Counted from the first letter of the stretch, positions 19,445 through 28,934 are shown. The stretch is DNA of 64,000 nucleotides from an uncultured Paracoccaceae bacterium (GCA_947503925.1 CANNFQ010000003.1:62001-126000), one strand, 5' to 3'. Notes: generated by a model not told the origin, from the sequence alone. Program-made: numbers and translations.

Positions 19445-19493
19445 GTCTGATCGATAGCCTGACAGGCACAGGTTGAAAAGTCAGGAAGATTTG

Positions 19494-19982
19494 ATGACCC
19501 CCCGCGCCGCAACCCTGAACGATGTGGGCATGCTGGCACGTCTGCATGCACAGGCCTGGCAAGAAAGCTATCCCGGCCTCTTGCCCGCGTCCGAGATTGC
19601 GGCCCATGGATTTGAAAAGCGTGTGCAGGTCTGGACGTGGATTATCACGCAAGGGATCGGGCGGGTCATGCTGATTGACGATCTGGGCTTTGCCCATTTT
19701 GGCCCGCAGCGCGAAGATGTGTTCCGGGACCAGGGCTATGTGGAAGAGCTGTTTTCAATGTATCTGATCCGCGCAGGTTACGGGCTGGGGCGCGACCTGC
19801 TGGTGGCGGCGTTTGGCCCGGCGGGCCGCCCCTTTACCGCCTGCGTGATCAAGGGCAATAGCCGGGCTAGTGCGTTTTACGAGAAATCCGGCGGCAGCCT
19901 GCTTTTGACCCGCGCTGAAAAGGTGGGCGAGACAACCATCACAGATTGCGTTTATGGCTGGACAAAACCGCCGTTTACGTGA
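19494..19982 (+). CDS. GNAT family N-acetyltransferase
   Basis: The 162-residue protein fits a GNAT fold, with TLNDVGMLARLHAQAWQESYPGLLP at the N-terminus typical of this group. A central LFSMYLIRAGYGLGRDLL stands in place of the usual acetyl-CoA loop, and NSRASAFYEKSGG comes near the C-terminus. The acceptor substrate is unknown. The ATG at 19494 follows an AGGAAG site and is preferred over the in-frame start at 19473. Confidence 0.82.
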   Translation: MTPRAATLNDVGMLARLHAQAWQESYPGLLPASEIAAHGFEKRVQVWTWIITQGIGRVMLIDDLGFAHFGPQREDVFRDQGYVEELFSMYLIRAGYGLGRDLLVAAFGPAGRPFTACVIKGNSRASAFYEKSGGSLLLTRAEKVGETTITDCVYGWTKPPFT

Positions 19983-20180
19983 CGCCTGAAGTTGCGGCGT
20001 CTTGCTGGTGACCACGCCCAAACGGTGCGGCCCCAGCAAACTGCCTGCAGGGGCCAGGACCCACTAATACCGCACCCCCAATCTCAATCGGTCTTCGGGG
20101 CAGATGTCGTTATCACCGTTTTTGATCTGACACATCACAACGGTCCGATTGACAACTTTACCACCACACCGCCAATTGAG

Positions 20181-21437
20181 ATGATGGAACGTCACCAAAG
20201 CAATCTCATCAGCCCGGTGCTTATTGCCGGATGTATCATCATCATGACCGGGTTCGCGATCCGGGCGTCCTTTGGTGTGTTCCAGATCCCGATTGCCAGT
20301 GAATTTGGCTGGCTGCGGACGGATTTCAGTCTGGCCATTGCCATTCAGAACCTTGCCTGGGGGATTGGCCAGCCGATCTTTGGCGCGATTGCCGAAAAGA
20401 TTGGTGATCGCAAGGCGATCATCATTGGCGCGCTGATGTATGCCGCCGGGCTGCTGTTATCCGCTGGGGCAACCACGCCGCTGGCGCATCAGATTTACGA
20501 GGTTTTTGTCGGTTTTGGCATCGCTGGCACCGGCTTTGGTGTCATCTTGGCCGTGGTTGGGCGTGCAGCATCTGACGACAACCGGTCCATGGCATTGGCG
20601 ATTGCAACCGCAGCCGGGTCTGCGGGGCAGGTATTTGGTGCGCCATTGGCAGAATACTTGCTGGGTTTTTTGACATGGCAAATGACCTTTGTCGTGTTTG
20701 CCGCATTGATCCTGTCAACCTTGATGGTCCTGCCGATGATGCGCAGCCCCGCCATGGCCAGCAAGGCCGCGCTGGAAGAAAGCATGGGAACCATCCTGAT
20801 CCGCGCGTTCAAGGATCCGTCCTATACGCTGATCTTTCTGGGTTTCTTTTCCTGCGGTTATCAACTGGCCTTTATCACCGCGCATTTCCCGGCCTTGGTG
20901 ACCGAAATGTGCGGCCCTATTGCCCAAGGCAGCATGCTGGCCGGGCTTGGCATCACAACAACCAGCGCATTGGGGGCGCTGGCCATTTCCCTGATTGGGC
21001 TGGCCAATATCGGCGGCACCTTGTTGGCCGGCTGGGCGGGCAAGCGTTATTCCAAGAAATATCTGCTAGCCGGAATCTACACTGGCCGTACGATTATCGC
21101 GGCTGCGTTTATCATGACCCCGATCACGCCTTTGACGGTCATTGTCTTTTCGGTAGCGATGGGCAGCCTATGGTTGGCAACCGTGCCTTTGACCTCTGGT
21201 CTGGTCGCCCATCTTTATGGCCTGCGGTATATGGGAACGCTTTATGGGATTGTGTTCTTTTCCCATCAGTTGGGGTCGTTCCTGGGGGTGTGGCTGGGCG
21301 GTGCGCTTTATGACATCTATGGCACCTATACCCATGTGTGGTGGGTTGGCATTGGTGTGGGCGCGTTCAGCGCGATCATACATCTGCCGATCAATGAAAA
21401 GCGCCCTGTGTTGCAGGCGCCGCCTCGGGTTACCTGA
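20181..21437 (+). CDS. MFS transporter
   Basis: The 418-residue protein has twelve hydrophobic segments in two halves. The first half shows SFGVFQIPIASEFGW and an AEKIGDRKA loop between helices 2 and 3. The second half shows LAGWAGKRYSKKYLLAG. This pattern resembles the oxalate/monocarboxylate-type (OFA/MCT) branch of the major facilitator superfamily; the substrate is unknown. The in-frame ATG at 20181 or 20184 was chosen because the upstream 63 codons are unlike an MFS N-terminus. No strong ribosome site is visible. Confidence 0.85.
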   Translation: MMERHQSNLISPVLIAGCIIIMTGFAIRASFGVFQIPIASEFGWLRTDFSLAIAIQNLAWGIGQPIFGAIAEKIGDRKAIIIGALMYAAGLLLSAGATTPLAHQIYEVFVGFGIAGTGFGVILAVVGRAASDDNRSMALAIATAAGSAGQVFGAPLAEYLLGFLTWQMTFVVFAALILSTLMVLPMMRSPAMASKAALEESMGTILIRAFKDPSYTLIFLGFFSCGYQLAFITAHFPALVTEMCGPIAQGSMLAGLGITTTSALGALAISLIGLANIGGTLLAGWAGKRYSKKYLLAGIYTGRTIIAAAFIMTPITPLTVIVFSVAMGSLWLATVPLTSGLVAHLYGLRYMGTLYGIVFFSHQLGSFLGVWLGGALYDIYGTYTHVWWVGIGVGAFSAIIHLPINEKRPVLQAPPRVT

Positions 21438-21561
21438 AAAATTTTAACCAAAAACGCCGAATTGAATCCGGCAGATCAAGGAACAAACCCGCTTGGGTAA
21501 ATGCCACGTTTACCATCGGTGGGCGATACAGCACGCAACGGTTGAAAAGGAATCTCGTTAC

Positions 21562-22689
21562 ATGCTGCCGCTTGAGAAAATCGCGATTTTTGCTGATCCT
21601 GTCGCTCTCGCCCTAGTTCTTGTCTATGTTTACAGTTTTTTTGGCAGTGCGCGATGGAAACCCCATGTTGTGAACCTGATCATGGGCGGTATCTTCGGGT
21701 TAAGCGCGGTTTACGCCATGTCAAACCCGATACCCATCGCCGACGGCGTCATTGTTGATTTTCGTAGCTTGTTCATCGGAATCGCGGCGGCTTTCTTTGG
21801 CGTGATTGGCGGCTTGGTGGCGCTCGTACTGGGGGCGTTGACGCGTATATACGTCGGTGGCAGTGGTATGATAGCGGGTCTTACTGGCATTGGTCTGGCG
21901 ACAGCGATGGGCATGGCTTGGGCGTTATGGGTGCGGCCCCGTTTGGCAAATGATTTCAAGGCATTCCTTGTCCTTGGTGTTATGATCACGGCACATCTGG
22001 CATCGCTTCCTCTTTTGCCGAGAGAGCTGCAGTGGCCGTTCCTGATTGATATGGGGCCGATTTTCCTGATCGCTAACGTGCTGGGGGCTATACTTTTCGG
22101 AAAGCTGATCACCCGTGAAAGAACCCTGATGAGAGAACGTGAAGAATTGCGATCAGCCGTGACAACAGACCCGCTGACCCAATTGCTGAACCGCAGCGCG
22201 GCACTGCACACCTATGATGGCAGACGGGACCGGCGGATTGGGTCCGATGGCACCGCGATGCTATGCATCGATGTGGATCACTTCAAAAAGATCAATGACA
22301 CCCACGGCCATTTACGCGGTGACAAAGTGCTGGTGGAAATCGCGAAGCGGATGTCACTTTGCCTGCGGCCCGACGATATCTTTGCCCGGATGAGCGGTGA
22401 TGAATTTGTTATCGTTCTGGACAATCTGACATCCGATCATGCCGAAACAGTTGCGCAGCGCTGCCGCAAGACCGTCAGCGCGACACCGATCGTCGCTGAC
22501 GGCGCAGAGATTTTCGTCTCTGTCAGTATTGGTTGTGCATGGTTATCTGAACGGCCCAACTTCAGTGACCTGCGAACAGCAGCCGACCAGGTCCTTTACC
22601 GCGCCAAGGCAGAAGGCAGGGATCGCATGGCCTTTGAAACATTCAAGCCCGGCGTGCTGCCCCCGATGCCGCAGCCTGTCGCCGTTTGA
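21562..22689 (+). CDS. Membrane-bound diguanylate cyclase
   Basis: The 375-residue protein has six membrane helices in residues ~1-185, resembling the 5TM-LYT sensor region, followed by a GGDEF domain. The active site is SGDEF, a functional variant. Five residues upstream is RPDD, a fit to the RxxD inhibitory site, so feedback by cyclic-di-GMP is expected. Other motifs are DPLTQLLNR and IDVDHFKKINDTHGH. No EAL domain is present. The ATG at 21562 follows an AAGGAA stretch. The ligand is unknown. Confidence 0.9.
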   Translation: MLPLEKIAIFADPVALALVLVYVYSFFGSARWKPHVVNLIMGGIFGLSAVYAMSNPIPIADGVIVDFRSLFIGIAAAFFGVIGGLVALVLGALTRIYVGGSGMIAGLTGIGLATAMGMAWALWVRPRLANDFKAFLVLGVMITAHLASLPLLPRELQWPFLIDMGPIFLIANVLGAILFGKLITRERTLMREREELRSAVTTDPLTQLLNRSAALHTYDGRRDRRIGSDGTAMLCIDVDHFKKINDTHGHLRGDKVLVEIAKRMSLCLRPDDIFARMSGDEFVIVLDNLTSDHAETVAQRCRKTVSATPIVADGAEIFVSVSIGCAWLSERPNFSDLRTAADQVLYRAKAEGRDRMAFETFKPGVLPPMPQPVAV

Positions 22690-22713
22690 CTAGAGCGTTA
22701 TACAGGAAAGTTG

Positions 22714-22762
22714 TATCACCTAACGCCACCTGAAATCGGCGATTTCAATGCGTTAGGTGATA
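22714..22762. repeat. Nested palindrome between diguanylate cyclase and hydrolase genes
   Basis: A perfect 12-bp outer stem, TATCACCTAACG (22714-22725) and CGTTAGGTGATA (22751-22762), encloses GAAATC/GATTTC (22732-22737 and 22741-22746). It lies between convergent genes and might end transcription, although no T-tract follows. The adjoining TTAGGTGAT and GTGATGTTTCA..ATTTCGTC pieces recur at about 50350-50376. Confidence 0.6.
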
Positions 22763-22794
22763 CGTGATGTTTCAAGTATTTCGTCTAACGCCTA

Positions 22795-23715
22795 TTAGTC
22801 GCGAAGTGTCAGCCGCAACGCTTCGATCAGCTGATCATCATGCGTGTAAGGCAAGGCATGATCAGCGCCTTCAACGACCTCTTGCCGTGCTTCCCTGTTC
22901 CACTGCGCCAACACACCCAGGGCCGAGATCGGGATGACCTGATCATTCTCGCCCCAGATCGCGACAACGGGCACATCCTCGCGCCCCAATTTGCGATGCT
23001 CTTCCTCCTGAACTTCGGCAAGCATGCCGCGCCTGCTGGACAGGATCGCGGGTAGATATCCCCGCCGATGTAACTCCTGCCGTTGCGCCATCAGGACCTT
23101 TTGCACAGCCGGTCGCCGTGTGCCCTTTGGAATCGCCAGCATGATCCTGCGTTTCGCAAACATTCCATGCACCCAGTCGCCCAAAACCGGCGTTGTGCGG
23201 CAAAACCGAGCAAAGCTGCTTTCGCTCGCTTGCACCCCGGCACCCGCCAGCAGGATAACCCGTTTGATCCGGTAGGTGTTTTCCGCAGCATAGGCCGTGG
23301 CAATAGATGCCCCCATCGAATAGCCAACCAGTGTCAGATCCTCGCCCGCATTCTGATGGGCCAGCAGATCGGATAACTGCCGCAGAAAAAACGCACGGTC
23401 CTGCGTGCCTGGGGCGGCATCGGACAATCCGCGCCCATAAAGATCATACATCAGCACGCGGTAACCCATCGCACCCATGCCTTCGGCCACCCCATCCATT
23501 GCGACCGATGGTGTCGCCACCCCGTGGATCAGTACAGCAACCGGCCCGCGCGTTGGTCCAACCCAGCGATAATGGGTGACCCCTTGCGATAATTGGGCGA
23601 AATCACCATCCGCCCCGTGCCGCGCCGTTGGCCCAATGGCCGGGCGCATCATCTCGCGCATGAAAGGGATCACGGCGAGCAAAACAAGCCCCGCCAGGGT
23701 CACAGCATACCACAT
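22795..23715 (-). CDS. Alpha/beta hydrolase with N-terminal membrane anchor
   Basis: The 306-residue protein starts with one hydrophobic helix (WYAVTLAGLVLLAVIPF) that probably anchors it in the membrane. The hydrolase core follows with VLIHGVATPS, nucleophile elbow GYSMGAS, acidic residue region WGENDQVIP and the catalytic His in GADHALPYTH. The substrate is unknown. Its ATG overlaps the stop of the ornithine-cyclodeaminase-like gene by one base, so the two are coupled. Confidence 0.85.
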   Translation of the reverse strand: MWYAVTLAGLVLLAVIPFMREMMRPAIGPTARHGADGDFAQLSQGVTHYRWVGPTRGPVAVLIHGVATPSVAMDGVAEGMGAMGYRVLMYDLYGRGLSDAAPGTQDRAFFLRQLSDLLAHQNAGEDLTLVGYSMGASIATAYAAENTYRIKRVILLAGAGVQASESSFARFCRTTPVLGDWVHGMFAKRRIMLAIPKGTRRPAVQKVLMAQRQELHRRGYLPAILSSRRGMLAEVQEEEHRKLGREDVPVVAIWGENDQVIPISALGVLAQWNREARQEVVEGADHALPYTHDDQLIEALRLTLRD

Positions 23716-24641
23716 CAGTTTCCGTTCCTTCCCGCCCCTTGCCAGGCGGATAGTATGTACCTGCTGGTCATCAAATCAAGATGCGCGCCACCACCATTCT
23801 TGAAAAGCGTGATTTCAGCGTCACCGCTGCGCTTGAACGCGTCGGGTTGATAATAATCTGCCACGACATCACTGGCGGCAATTGCACCGCGCGCAATTGG
23901 GATCATCAGCTCGCCGATATGGCCAATCGTCGTCTCCCGGCTATCGACAAAGATCGAGGCTCGCTGCAATGCGTGATCGTCAGCCTCGCGCATGTCAGGC
24001 CGGTATGCACCGATCAGATCAAGATGTTGCCCGGGTTGCAGCCAATCCCCCTTGATCACCGGGTCGTGCGACATCGTGGCCACTGTGATGATGTCGGCCG
24101 ATTGTACCGCGCTTTCAAGATCCGCAGCGATCTGCACATCAGGATGATCTGCCTGAAATGCGGCCGCACCGGCGGCTGATCTGTTCCAGATTGTGAACAG
24201 CGCCCGCGGGAACGCCGCGCTATAAGCCTGATGCAGGGAATGCCCGACAGTGCCGGCCCCGACAATCAGGATATTGCGGCTGTCAGGCCGGGCCAGGCGG
24301 CGCGCTGCCAAAAGGCTGTCACCCGCGGTTTTCCATTTGGTGACCAGATGGAAATCCAGGATCGCCTCCAACACCCCGTCCCGCCCCGAAAACAGGTTCA
24401 CCACCCCACCAATCGCGGGTTTTCCGGCCGCCTTGTTGGCCGGAAAGATCGTGGCGCATTTGACGGCCAATCCGATCCCGGCGATCCAGGCGGACCGGTT
24501 CAGCAGCGTGTTGTCGCCTTCGTAAAGAAACACATCCGCAACGTCCGCCTTCGGACCCAGATGACCGGCGGCAAGCGCATCGGTCAAAGCCAGCCAATCC
24601 AGATGCGCCTCACCCTCGGCAAAGGGGATCATCACTGTCAT
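23715..24641 (-). CDS. Ornithine cyclodeaminase/mu-crystallin family protein
   Basis: The 308-residue protein has the two-part fold of the family. An N-terminal substrate domain shows LAVKCATIFPANKAAGKP. An NAD-binding Rossmann motif ILIVGAGTVGHS lies near residue 120, followed by IITVATMSHDPVIKG and HLDLIGAYRPDMREAD. Members include ornithine cyclodeaminase, alanine dehydrogenase and ketimine reductase, so the substrate is open. It is translated together with the downstream hydrolase. Confidence 0.87.
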   Translation of the reverse strand: MTVMIPFAEGEAHLDWLALTDALAAGHLGPKADVADVFLYEGDNTLLNRSAWIAGIGLAVKCATIFPANKAAGKPAIGGVVNLFSGRDGVLEAILDFHLVTKWKTAGDSLLAARRLARPDSRNILIVGAGTVGHSLHQAYSAAFPRALFTIWNRSAAGAAAFQADHPDVQIAADLESAVQSADIITVATMSHDPVIKGDWLQPGQHLDLIGAYRPDMREADDHALQRASIFVDSRETTIGHIGELMIPIARGAIAASDVVADYYQPDAFKRSGDAEITLFKNGGGAHLDLMTSRYILSAWQGAGRNGN

Positions 24642-24740
24642 TGTCTGGCCATCAAAAGCGGGGCCGAATGCATTGTGAAGGGAATCATCAACTCTTTCCT
24701 TAATGTATCAATACCTTAACAACCGTCGGCCGTGTGTAAA

Positions 24741-25673
24741 CTATTTCACCTGCGCATCCCGCCAAATCGCAAAGAGCCCAGCACCAAGGATCAGTGCCAT
24801 ACCAACGAAATCCAGCGCGCTGGGATATTCTGCAAAGACGATAATCCCCCAGATCACTGACATCGGTAGCGCCAGATATTCAAAGGGTGCCACAAATGAC
24901 GCTTCGCCCACCCGGTAGGCCTGGCTGATCAAATAACCACCAATCCCGATACCTATACCGATCATGGCAAAAACCAGAAAATCAGCGGGCTGTGGCCAAC
25001 TCCATTCCCGCAGCAGGAACACAAGCGATGGGTCGCTTTGATCGCTAAACCGCCCGTCACCCACAGCCAGTCCCATCAACAGGCAAGCTACAATAAAGCA
25101 AAACTGGATGTAGAATGCCATCGTGCCCGCGCTTTCCGTCGCCTTGATCCGCCGGGTGATGATATGGATCGCGGCGTAAAAGAAGGCCGCCGCCAGCGGC
25201 AGGAGGGACGCAAGCTGGAACGCCGCTGTTCCCGGCCGCATCATCACCAGCACCCCAAGGAACCCGACGCCGATCGCGGCCCAGCGGCGGGGTCCAACTG
25301 TCTCACCCAGGAAGATCACCGAAAAAACAGTGATCACAAGCGGGCTGATGAAAAAGATTGCCACCGCATCCGCCAGCGGCATCGCGGCCAGACCCAGAAA
25401 GAATGTCATATTGGCGATCACGACGCAGAACCCGCGCAGCAGATGCATTGGCAGCCGAGAGGTACGCGCGATAGCCCATCCATCGGTAAATGGGGCGATG
25501 ACAGCCAGAATGACGATCAGCCCGATCACCGACCGGATCAGCACCACCTGATGCAGGGCATAGCCGCCGCTTAGAAACTTGATCGCCACATCATTGATCG
25601 ACAACAACGACACCGCCGCTACGGCGCAAATGGCCCCAAGGGCAGCCGGGGAGAGAGTGCCAAGCCGGTTCAT
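24741..25673 (-). CDS. DMT superfamily (EamA) transporter
   Basis: The 310-residue protein has ten predicted helices arranged as two EamA repeats. Visible elements are SINDVAIKFLSGGYALHQVVLIRS in the first repeat and YRVGEASFVAPFEYLALPMSVIWG in the second. The latter is characteristic of drug/metabolite exporters such as RhaT/S-adenosylmethionine-type carriers. The substrate is unknown. It stands between two other minus-strand genes with gaps of 39 and 99 bases. Confidence 0.9.
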   Translation of the reverse strand: MNRLGTLSPAALGAICAVAAVSLLSINDVAIKFLSGGYALHQVVLIRSVIGLIVILAVIAPFTDGWAIARTSRLPMHLLRGFCVVIANMTFFLGLAAMPLADAVAIFFISPLVITVFSVIFLGETVGPRRWAAIGVGFLGVLVMMRPGTAAFQLASLLPLAAAFFYAAIHIITRRIKATESAGTMAFYIQFCFIVACLLMGLAVGDGRFSDQSDPSLVFLLREWSWPQPADFLVFAMIGIGIGIGGYLISQAYRVGEASFVAPFEYLALPMSVIWGIIVFAEYPSALDFVGMALILGAGLFAIWRDAQVK

Positions 25674-25712
25674 AACGACAGTGGTCGCAGCGATGAGTGA
25701 GGCTGTCTATCC

Positions 25713-26168
25713 CTATTCGGTGCGCAGCTGTGCCGCCTGCCGCACCATCCGTTCCAGCGCATCAAGGAACCGCGCCCTGTCGGCCTTACCAAAGGGTTTT
25801 CCGCCGCCTTGTCGAAATGGATCAGCGGCGCGCATATCGGCCATCAGATCCCGGGTGGCCAGCACGTTGCCGATGTTTTTGTCGGTCAGAGCCTCGCCAT
25901 TATGTTTTAGCACCAAAGCGCCGTTTTCGATACAGCGCGCGGCAAGGGGGATGTCACCGGTGATCACCACATCGCCCACCTTTGCCCTGTCGGCAATCCA
26001 TATGTCAGCCACATCAGGCCCGTCGGGTACCACAACGGTTTCCACAAACGGGTTGGCCGATGGCCGGATGCCACCGTTAGAGACCACGAACATCTTCAGT
26101 TTATGGCGTGTGCCGACACGCTCCACCTCGGCCTTTACCGGGCAGGCGTCGGCGTCGATATAGATCAC
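25713..26168 (-). CDS. YaiI/YqxD family protein (DUF188)
   Basis: The 151-residue protein opens with IYIDADACPVK and contains VVSNGGIRP, DVVITGDIPLAARC and DPFRQGGGKPFGKADRARF, the classic YaiI/YqxD pattern. The family has a PIN-like fold with conserved acidic residues but no firmly established role. The start is a GTG overlapping the stop of the S-formylglutathione hydrolase gene by four bases. Confidence 0.92.
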   Translation of the reverse strand: MIYIDADACPVKAEVERVGTRHKLKMFVVSNGGIRPSANPFVETVVVPDGPDVADIWIADRAKVGDVVITGDIPLAARCIENGALVLKHNGEALTDKNIGNVLATRDLMADMRAADPFRQGGGKPFGKADRARFLDALERMVRQAAQLRTE

Positions 26169-26995
26169 TGATAAAGCGCCTCAGCATGGAAGGTGACGTG
26201 GTCTTCCATAAAGGTCGAGATGAAGAAGTAAGAATGATCATAGCCCTTTTGCAGCCGGATATGGGCATATTGGCGGCGGGCCGCGATGGCACCGGCCATC
26301 TGTTCGGTGCCCAGCAGGTCGCCGAATTGGTCGTCAGTGCCGGTGTCGATCAACATCGGCCCGGCAAACCCGTGTTCACGCATCAGGAGGCTTGCATCAT
26401 GCGGTTTCCACAGCTCTTCATCACTGCCCAGATAGGCCGTGAATTGCTTGCGGCCCCAGTCGCTGCCCGTTGGATGGCAGATCGGGGCAAAGGCGGAAAC
26501 CGACCGGAACCGACCGGGCAATGACATGGCGAATGTCAGCGCGCCGTGCCCGCCCATGGAATGACCGGTGATTGACTGGCTATCCATATCAATCGGGAAA
26601 TTTGCGGCCAGAATGCCGGGTAATTCGGTAGCGATGTAATCCCACATCTGGAAATGCGGTTTCCACGGGTCCTGCGTTGCGTTCAGATAGAAACCCGCAC
26701 CCTGGCCCAGATCGTAAGCCTCATCATTGGCAACGCCATCACCGCGCGGGGAGGTATCAGGAAAGACCAGTGCGATCCCTTGTTCCGCCGCCCAGGCCTG
26801 CGCGCCCGCCTTGGTCATCGCGTTTTCGTGGGTACAGGTCAGGCCAGACAGGAACCACAGCACCGGCACCGGGCCATGTGCGGCCTCGGCAGGTAGAAAC
26901 ACCGCAAATGTCATCTCGCAATTGCAGGCGGTTGAGGCGTGTTTATAGACGCCCTGGGTGCCACCAAAGCACCGGTTTTCTGAAACAGTTTCCAT
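26165..26995 (-). CDS. fghA: S-formylglutathione hydrolase
   Basis: The 276-residue esterase-D-like enzyme hydrolyses S-formylglutathione to formate and glutathione in glutathione-dependent formaldehyde detoxification. Evidence is the FGGTQGVYKH opening, LSGLTCTHENAM forming the oxyanion region, the nucleophile in GHSMGGHGAL and the late QKGYDHSYFFISTF segment with the catalytic His. Of two adjacent ATGs, the one at 26995 has the better spacing to GGAGAG. The partner alcohol dehydrogenase is not nearby. Confidence 0.93.
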   Translation of the reverse strand: METVSENRCFGGTQGVYKHASTACNCEMTFAVFLPAEAAHGPVPVLWFLSGLTCTHENAMTKAGAQAWAAEQGIALVFPDTSPRGDGVANDEAYDLGQGAGFYLNATQDPWKPHFQMWDYIATELPGILAANFPIDMDSQSITGHSMGGHGALTFAMSLPGRFRSVSAFAPICHPTGSDWGRKQFTAYLGSDEELWKPHDASLLMREHGFAGPMLIDTGTDDQFGDLLGTEQMAGAIAARRQYAHIRLQKGYDHSYFFISTFMEDHVTFHAEALYQ

Positions 26996-27024
26996 CATAC
27001 TCTCCGCACGGATTTGTCTTATGG

Positions 27025-27957
27025 CTACTGGAAGCCCGTCACCCATGCAATGACAGCCGACACCGTCACGATACTGATGATCGTCGAAATCAGGATGGAG
27101 GCGGAAACCCGCGCAGGGGCGACCCCGTAATGCTGGGCGATGATGTAGACATTGCCTGCAACCGGCAGGGCCGCGGCGGCAATCATGACGCCGGCGGCAT
27201 AGGCATCAATTTTGAACACCAGCAAGGCCGCGATGGCGACCGCTGCGGGATGCAGCACCAGTTTGCAAAGCGATAACCAGCCTGCCACCGCCATCCGTTC
27301 CGCTGATTTGGTGGCCAGCGATGCCCCTATCGCAAATAGCGCGCCGGGCGTCGCCGCCCCGCCCAACAAGGTCAGGAATTCATTGACGGGTACCGGCACG
27401 TTGACCTTATAAGCCGACACAATCAGCCCGGCAGAGATCGATACGATCATCGGGTTTTTGACCAGGCCCAACGCCACGGTCACTAGAATACGGGGCGACA
27501 TCCGCCCGTCGCGTGACCCCGTAATCAGGATCACGATCAGGCTGCCAAAGACGATCAAATCGACCGCCAGCACCATCATAATCGGCCCGACTGCGGCCTC
27601 GCCCAGCAAAAGCGCCAGCATCGGGATGCCCAGAAAACCCACATTGCCGATGACGGCGCATTGCGCCTCGACCGCTGCTTCGGCCACGCCGACCCCGCGC
27701 CGCATCGCAACAAGGGTTGCAAAAAGGTAGATGACCCCGGTGCCCGCCAGATAGGCCAGCACGAAGGGCCAATCGAGGATCGCATCCAGCGACAGGTTGG
27801 CCGAAAACCGGAACAACATCGCCGACAGCGCAAAGTAGAACACGAATTTGGTCAGATAGGCCGTCGCCTCTGGCGGGAAAAACCGGGTCCTTGCGGCACC
27901 GTACCCCACCGCAATCAACATGAAAAACGGCAGGGTTTTCAGAAAGATTTCCAGCAT
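27025..27957 (-). CDS. AEC family (auxin efflux carrier-like) transporter
   Basis: The 310-residue protein has about ten membrane helices in two five-helix halves. Typical features are GYGAARTRFFPPEATAYLTK at the first helices, GNVGFLGIPMLALL in the middle and GAALATKSAERM-like and LPVAGNVYIIAQHYGV segments in the second half. The family exports organic anions such as malate or malonate in bacteria; the substrate is unknown. It lies one base after the stop of the upstream 321-residue gene and 29 bases before the fghA start. Confidence 0.9.
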   Translation of the reverse strand: MLEIFLKTLPFFMLIAVGYGAARTRFFPPEATAYLTKFVFYFALSAMLFRFSANLSLDAILDWPFVLAYLAGTGVIYLFATLVAMRRGVGVAEAAVEAQCAVIGNVGFLGIPMLALLLGEAAVGPIMMVLAVDLIVFGSLIVILITGSRDGRMSPRILVTVALGLVKNPMIVSISAGLIVSAYKVNVPVPVNEFLTLLGGAATPGALFAIGASLATKSAERMAVAGWLSLCKLVLHPAAVAIAALLVFKIDAYAAGVMIAAAALPVAGNVYIIAQHYGVAPARVSASILISTIISIVTVSAVIAWVTGFQ

Positions 27958-27958
27958 A

Positions 27959-28924
27959 TCAGTCGAATGTACCGCCCGCGCGGCTCATCAACATGAAGGC
28001 CCGTGCGGTGCGGGTTTCAGCCAGTTCGAGCAGATCAGCATCGGTGGCAAATTCTTCAAACGTTACCAGCATCTGGTCAAACTTGCGCAGGAAATGATGC
28101 ACCGTATCGCGGAAAATCGTGTCCTCGCGCATACGCCCGGTGGCCAGCGCCAATGACGACCGGTCGCGCACAGCACCCAGCGTTTCGACGCTGCGCCCGC
28201 GCTCACCTTTGGCAAAGCGGCGCCAAACCTCTGCATGGGCGGGGTCGGGACGCAGATCATCCATGTAAATCCCGTCCTGCGACAACAGCGTCAGCACATC
28301 CTGGCTGGCCTGCACTAGCCTGCGGGCATTGCGGTCGCGCAGCGTCCGGCGCAGGGCGGCAAACCCGTCATGATCGTTTTCATCATCGGGGAAATTCAAC
28401 GCGCGGATCAGGTCAAGGCGGTCCAGCGGCGGGTCCATCTCTTCCGCTGATGTCCCAAGCGGCAGCGTTTGTTGGTCCGGGGGCTGCGGGGCGGGTTGTG
28501 GGACGATCAGGCGCGACACCTCGCGCCGTGAGGTGAAACCAGACACGGCGGTCTGTGTCTGCTTGGCGGTTTCGGCGATTTCATTCAGCTTGGTTTCGAC
28601 ATTCGGTTCTGGCTTTTGGGCCTGCGCCGCCTGATAGGTCTGGCGCATCCCGTCAATCGCCATTTGGACGCGAAACGATTCCTCGCGCATGATCCGGGCG
28701 GAGCGGGCAGCGGTGGCAGCGACCCAGATCATCGCAACAGGCATAAAAATCGCGATCAGCATCAGTACGAAACGCAGGCTGTCAAAGGCTTCACCCGGCT
28801 GGCGCGCGGGCGGCAGAAGCCAAAAGAACAAGCCGACAACCACCAGCCAGCCAACCGCCAGCCCCGCCGCGATCTTTTCGATGCGGGTCAGGTTCTCATC
28901 TACCGGTATCAGCTGATCCGCCAT
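27959..28924 (-). CDS. Conserved membrane protein with coiled coil
   Basis: The 321-residue protein has two adjacent membrane helices (~20-40 and ~52-72), then a long charged region with coiled-coil propensity (ETKLNEIAETAKQTQTAV). A Pro/Gln-rich linker (~140-160) and a helical C-terminal domain follow. I recall similar proteins from Rhodobacterales without known function. It lies ten bases downstream of greA and one base before the AEC transporter gene, so it is probably in the greA transcript. Confidence 0.7.
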   Translation of the reverse strand: MADQLIPVDENLTRIEKIAAGLAVGWLVVVGLFFWLLPPARQPGEAFDSLRFVLMLIAIFMPVAMIWVAATAARSARIMREESFRVQMAIDGMRQTYQAAQAQKPEPNVETKLNEIAETAKQTQTAVSGFTSRREVSRLIVPQPAPQPPDQQTLPLGTSAEEMDPPLDRLDLIRALNFPDDENDHDGFAALRRTLRDRNARRLVQASQDVLTLLSQDGIYMDDLRPDPAHAEVWRRFAKGERGRSVETLGAVRDRSSLALATGRMREDTIFRDTVHHFLRKFDQMLVTFEEFATDADLLELAETRTARAFMLMSRAGGTFD

Positions 28925-28934
28925 GCGCCCCGCC

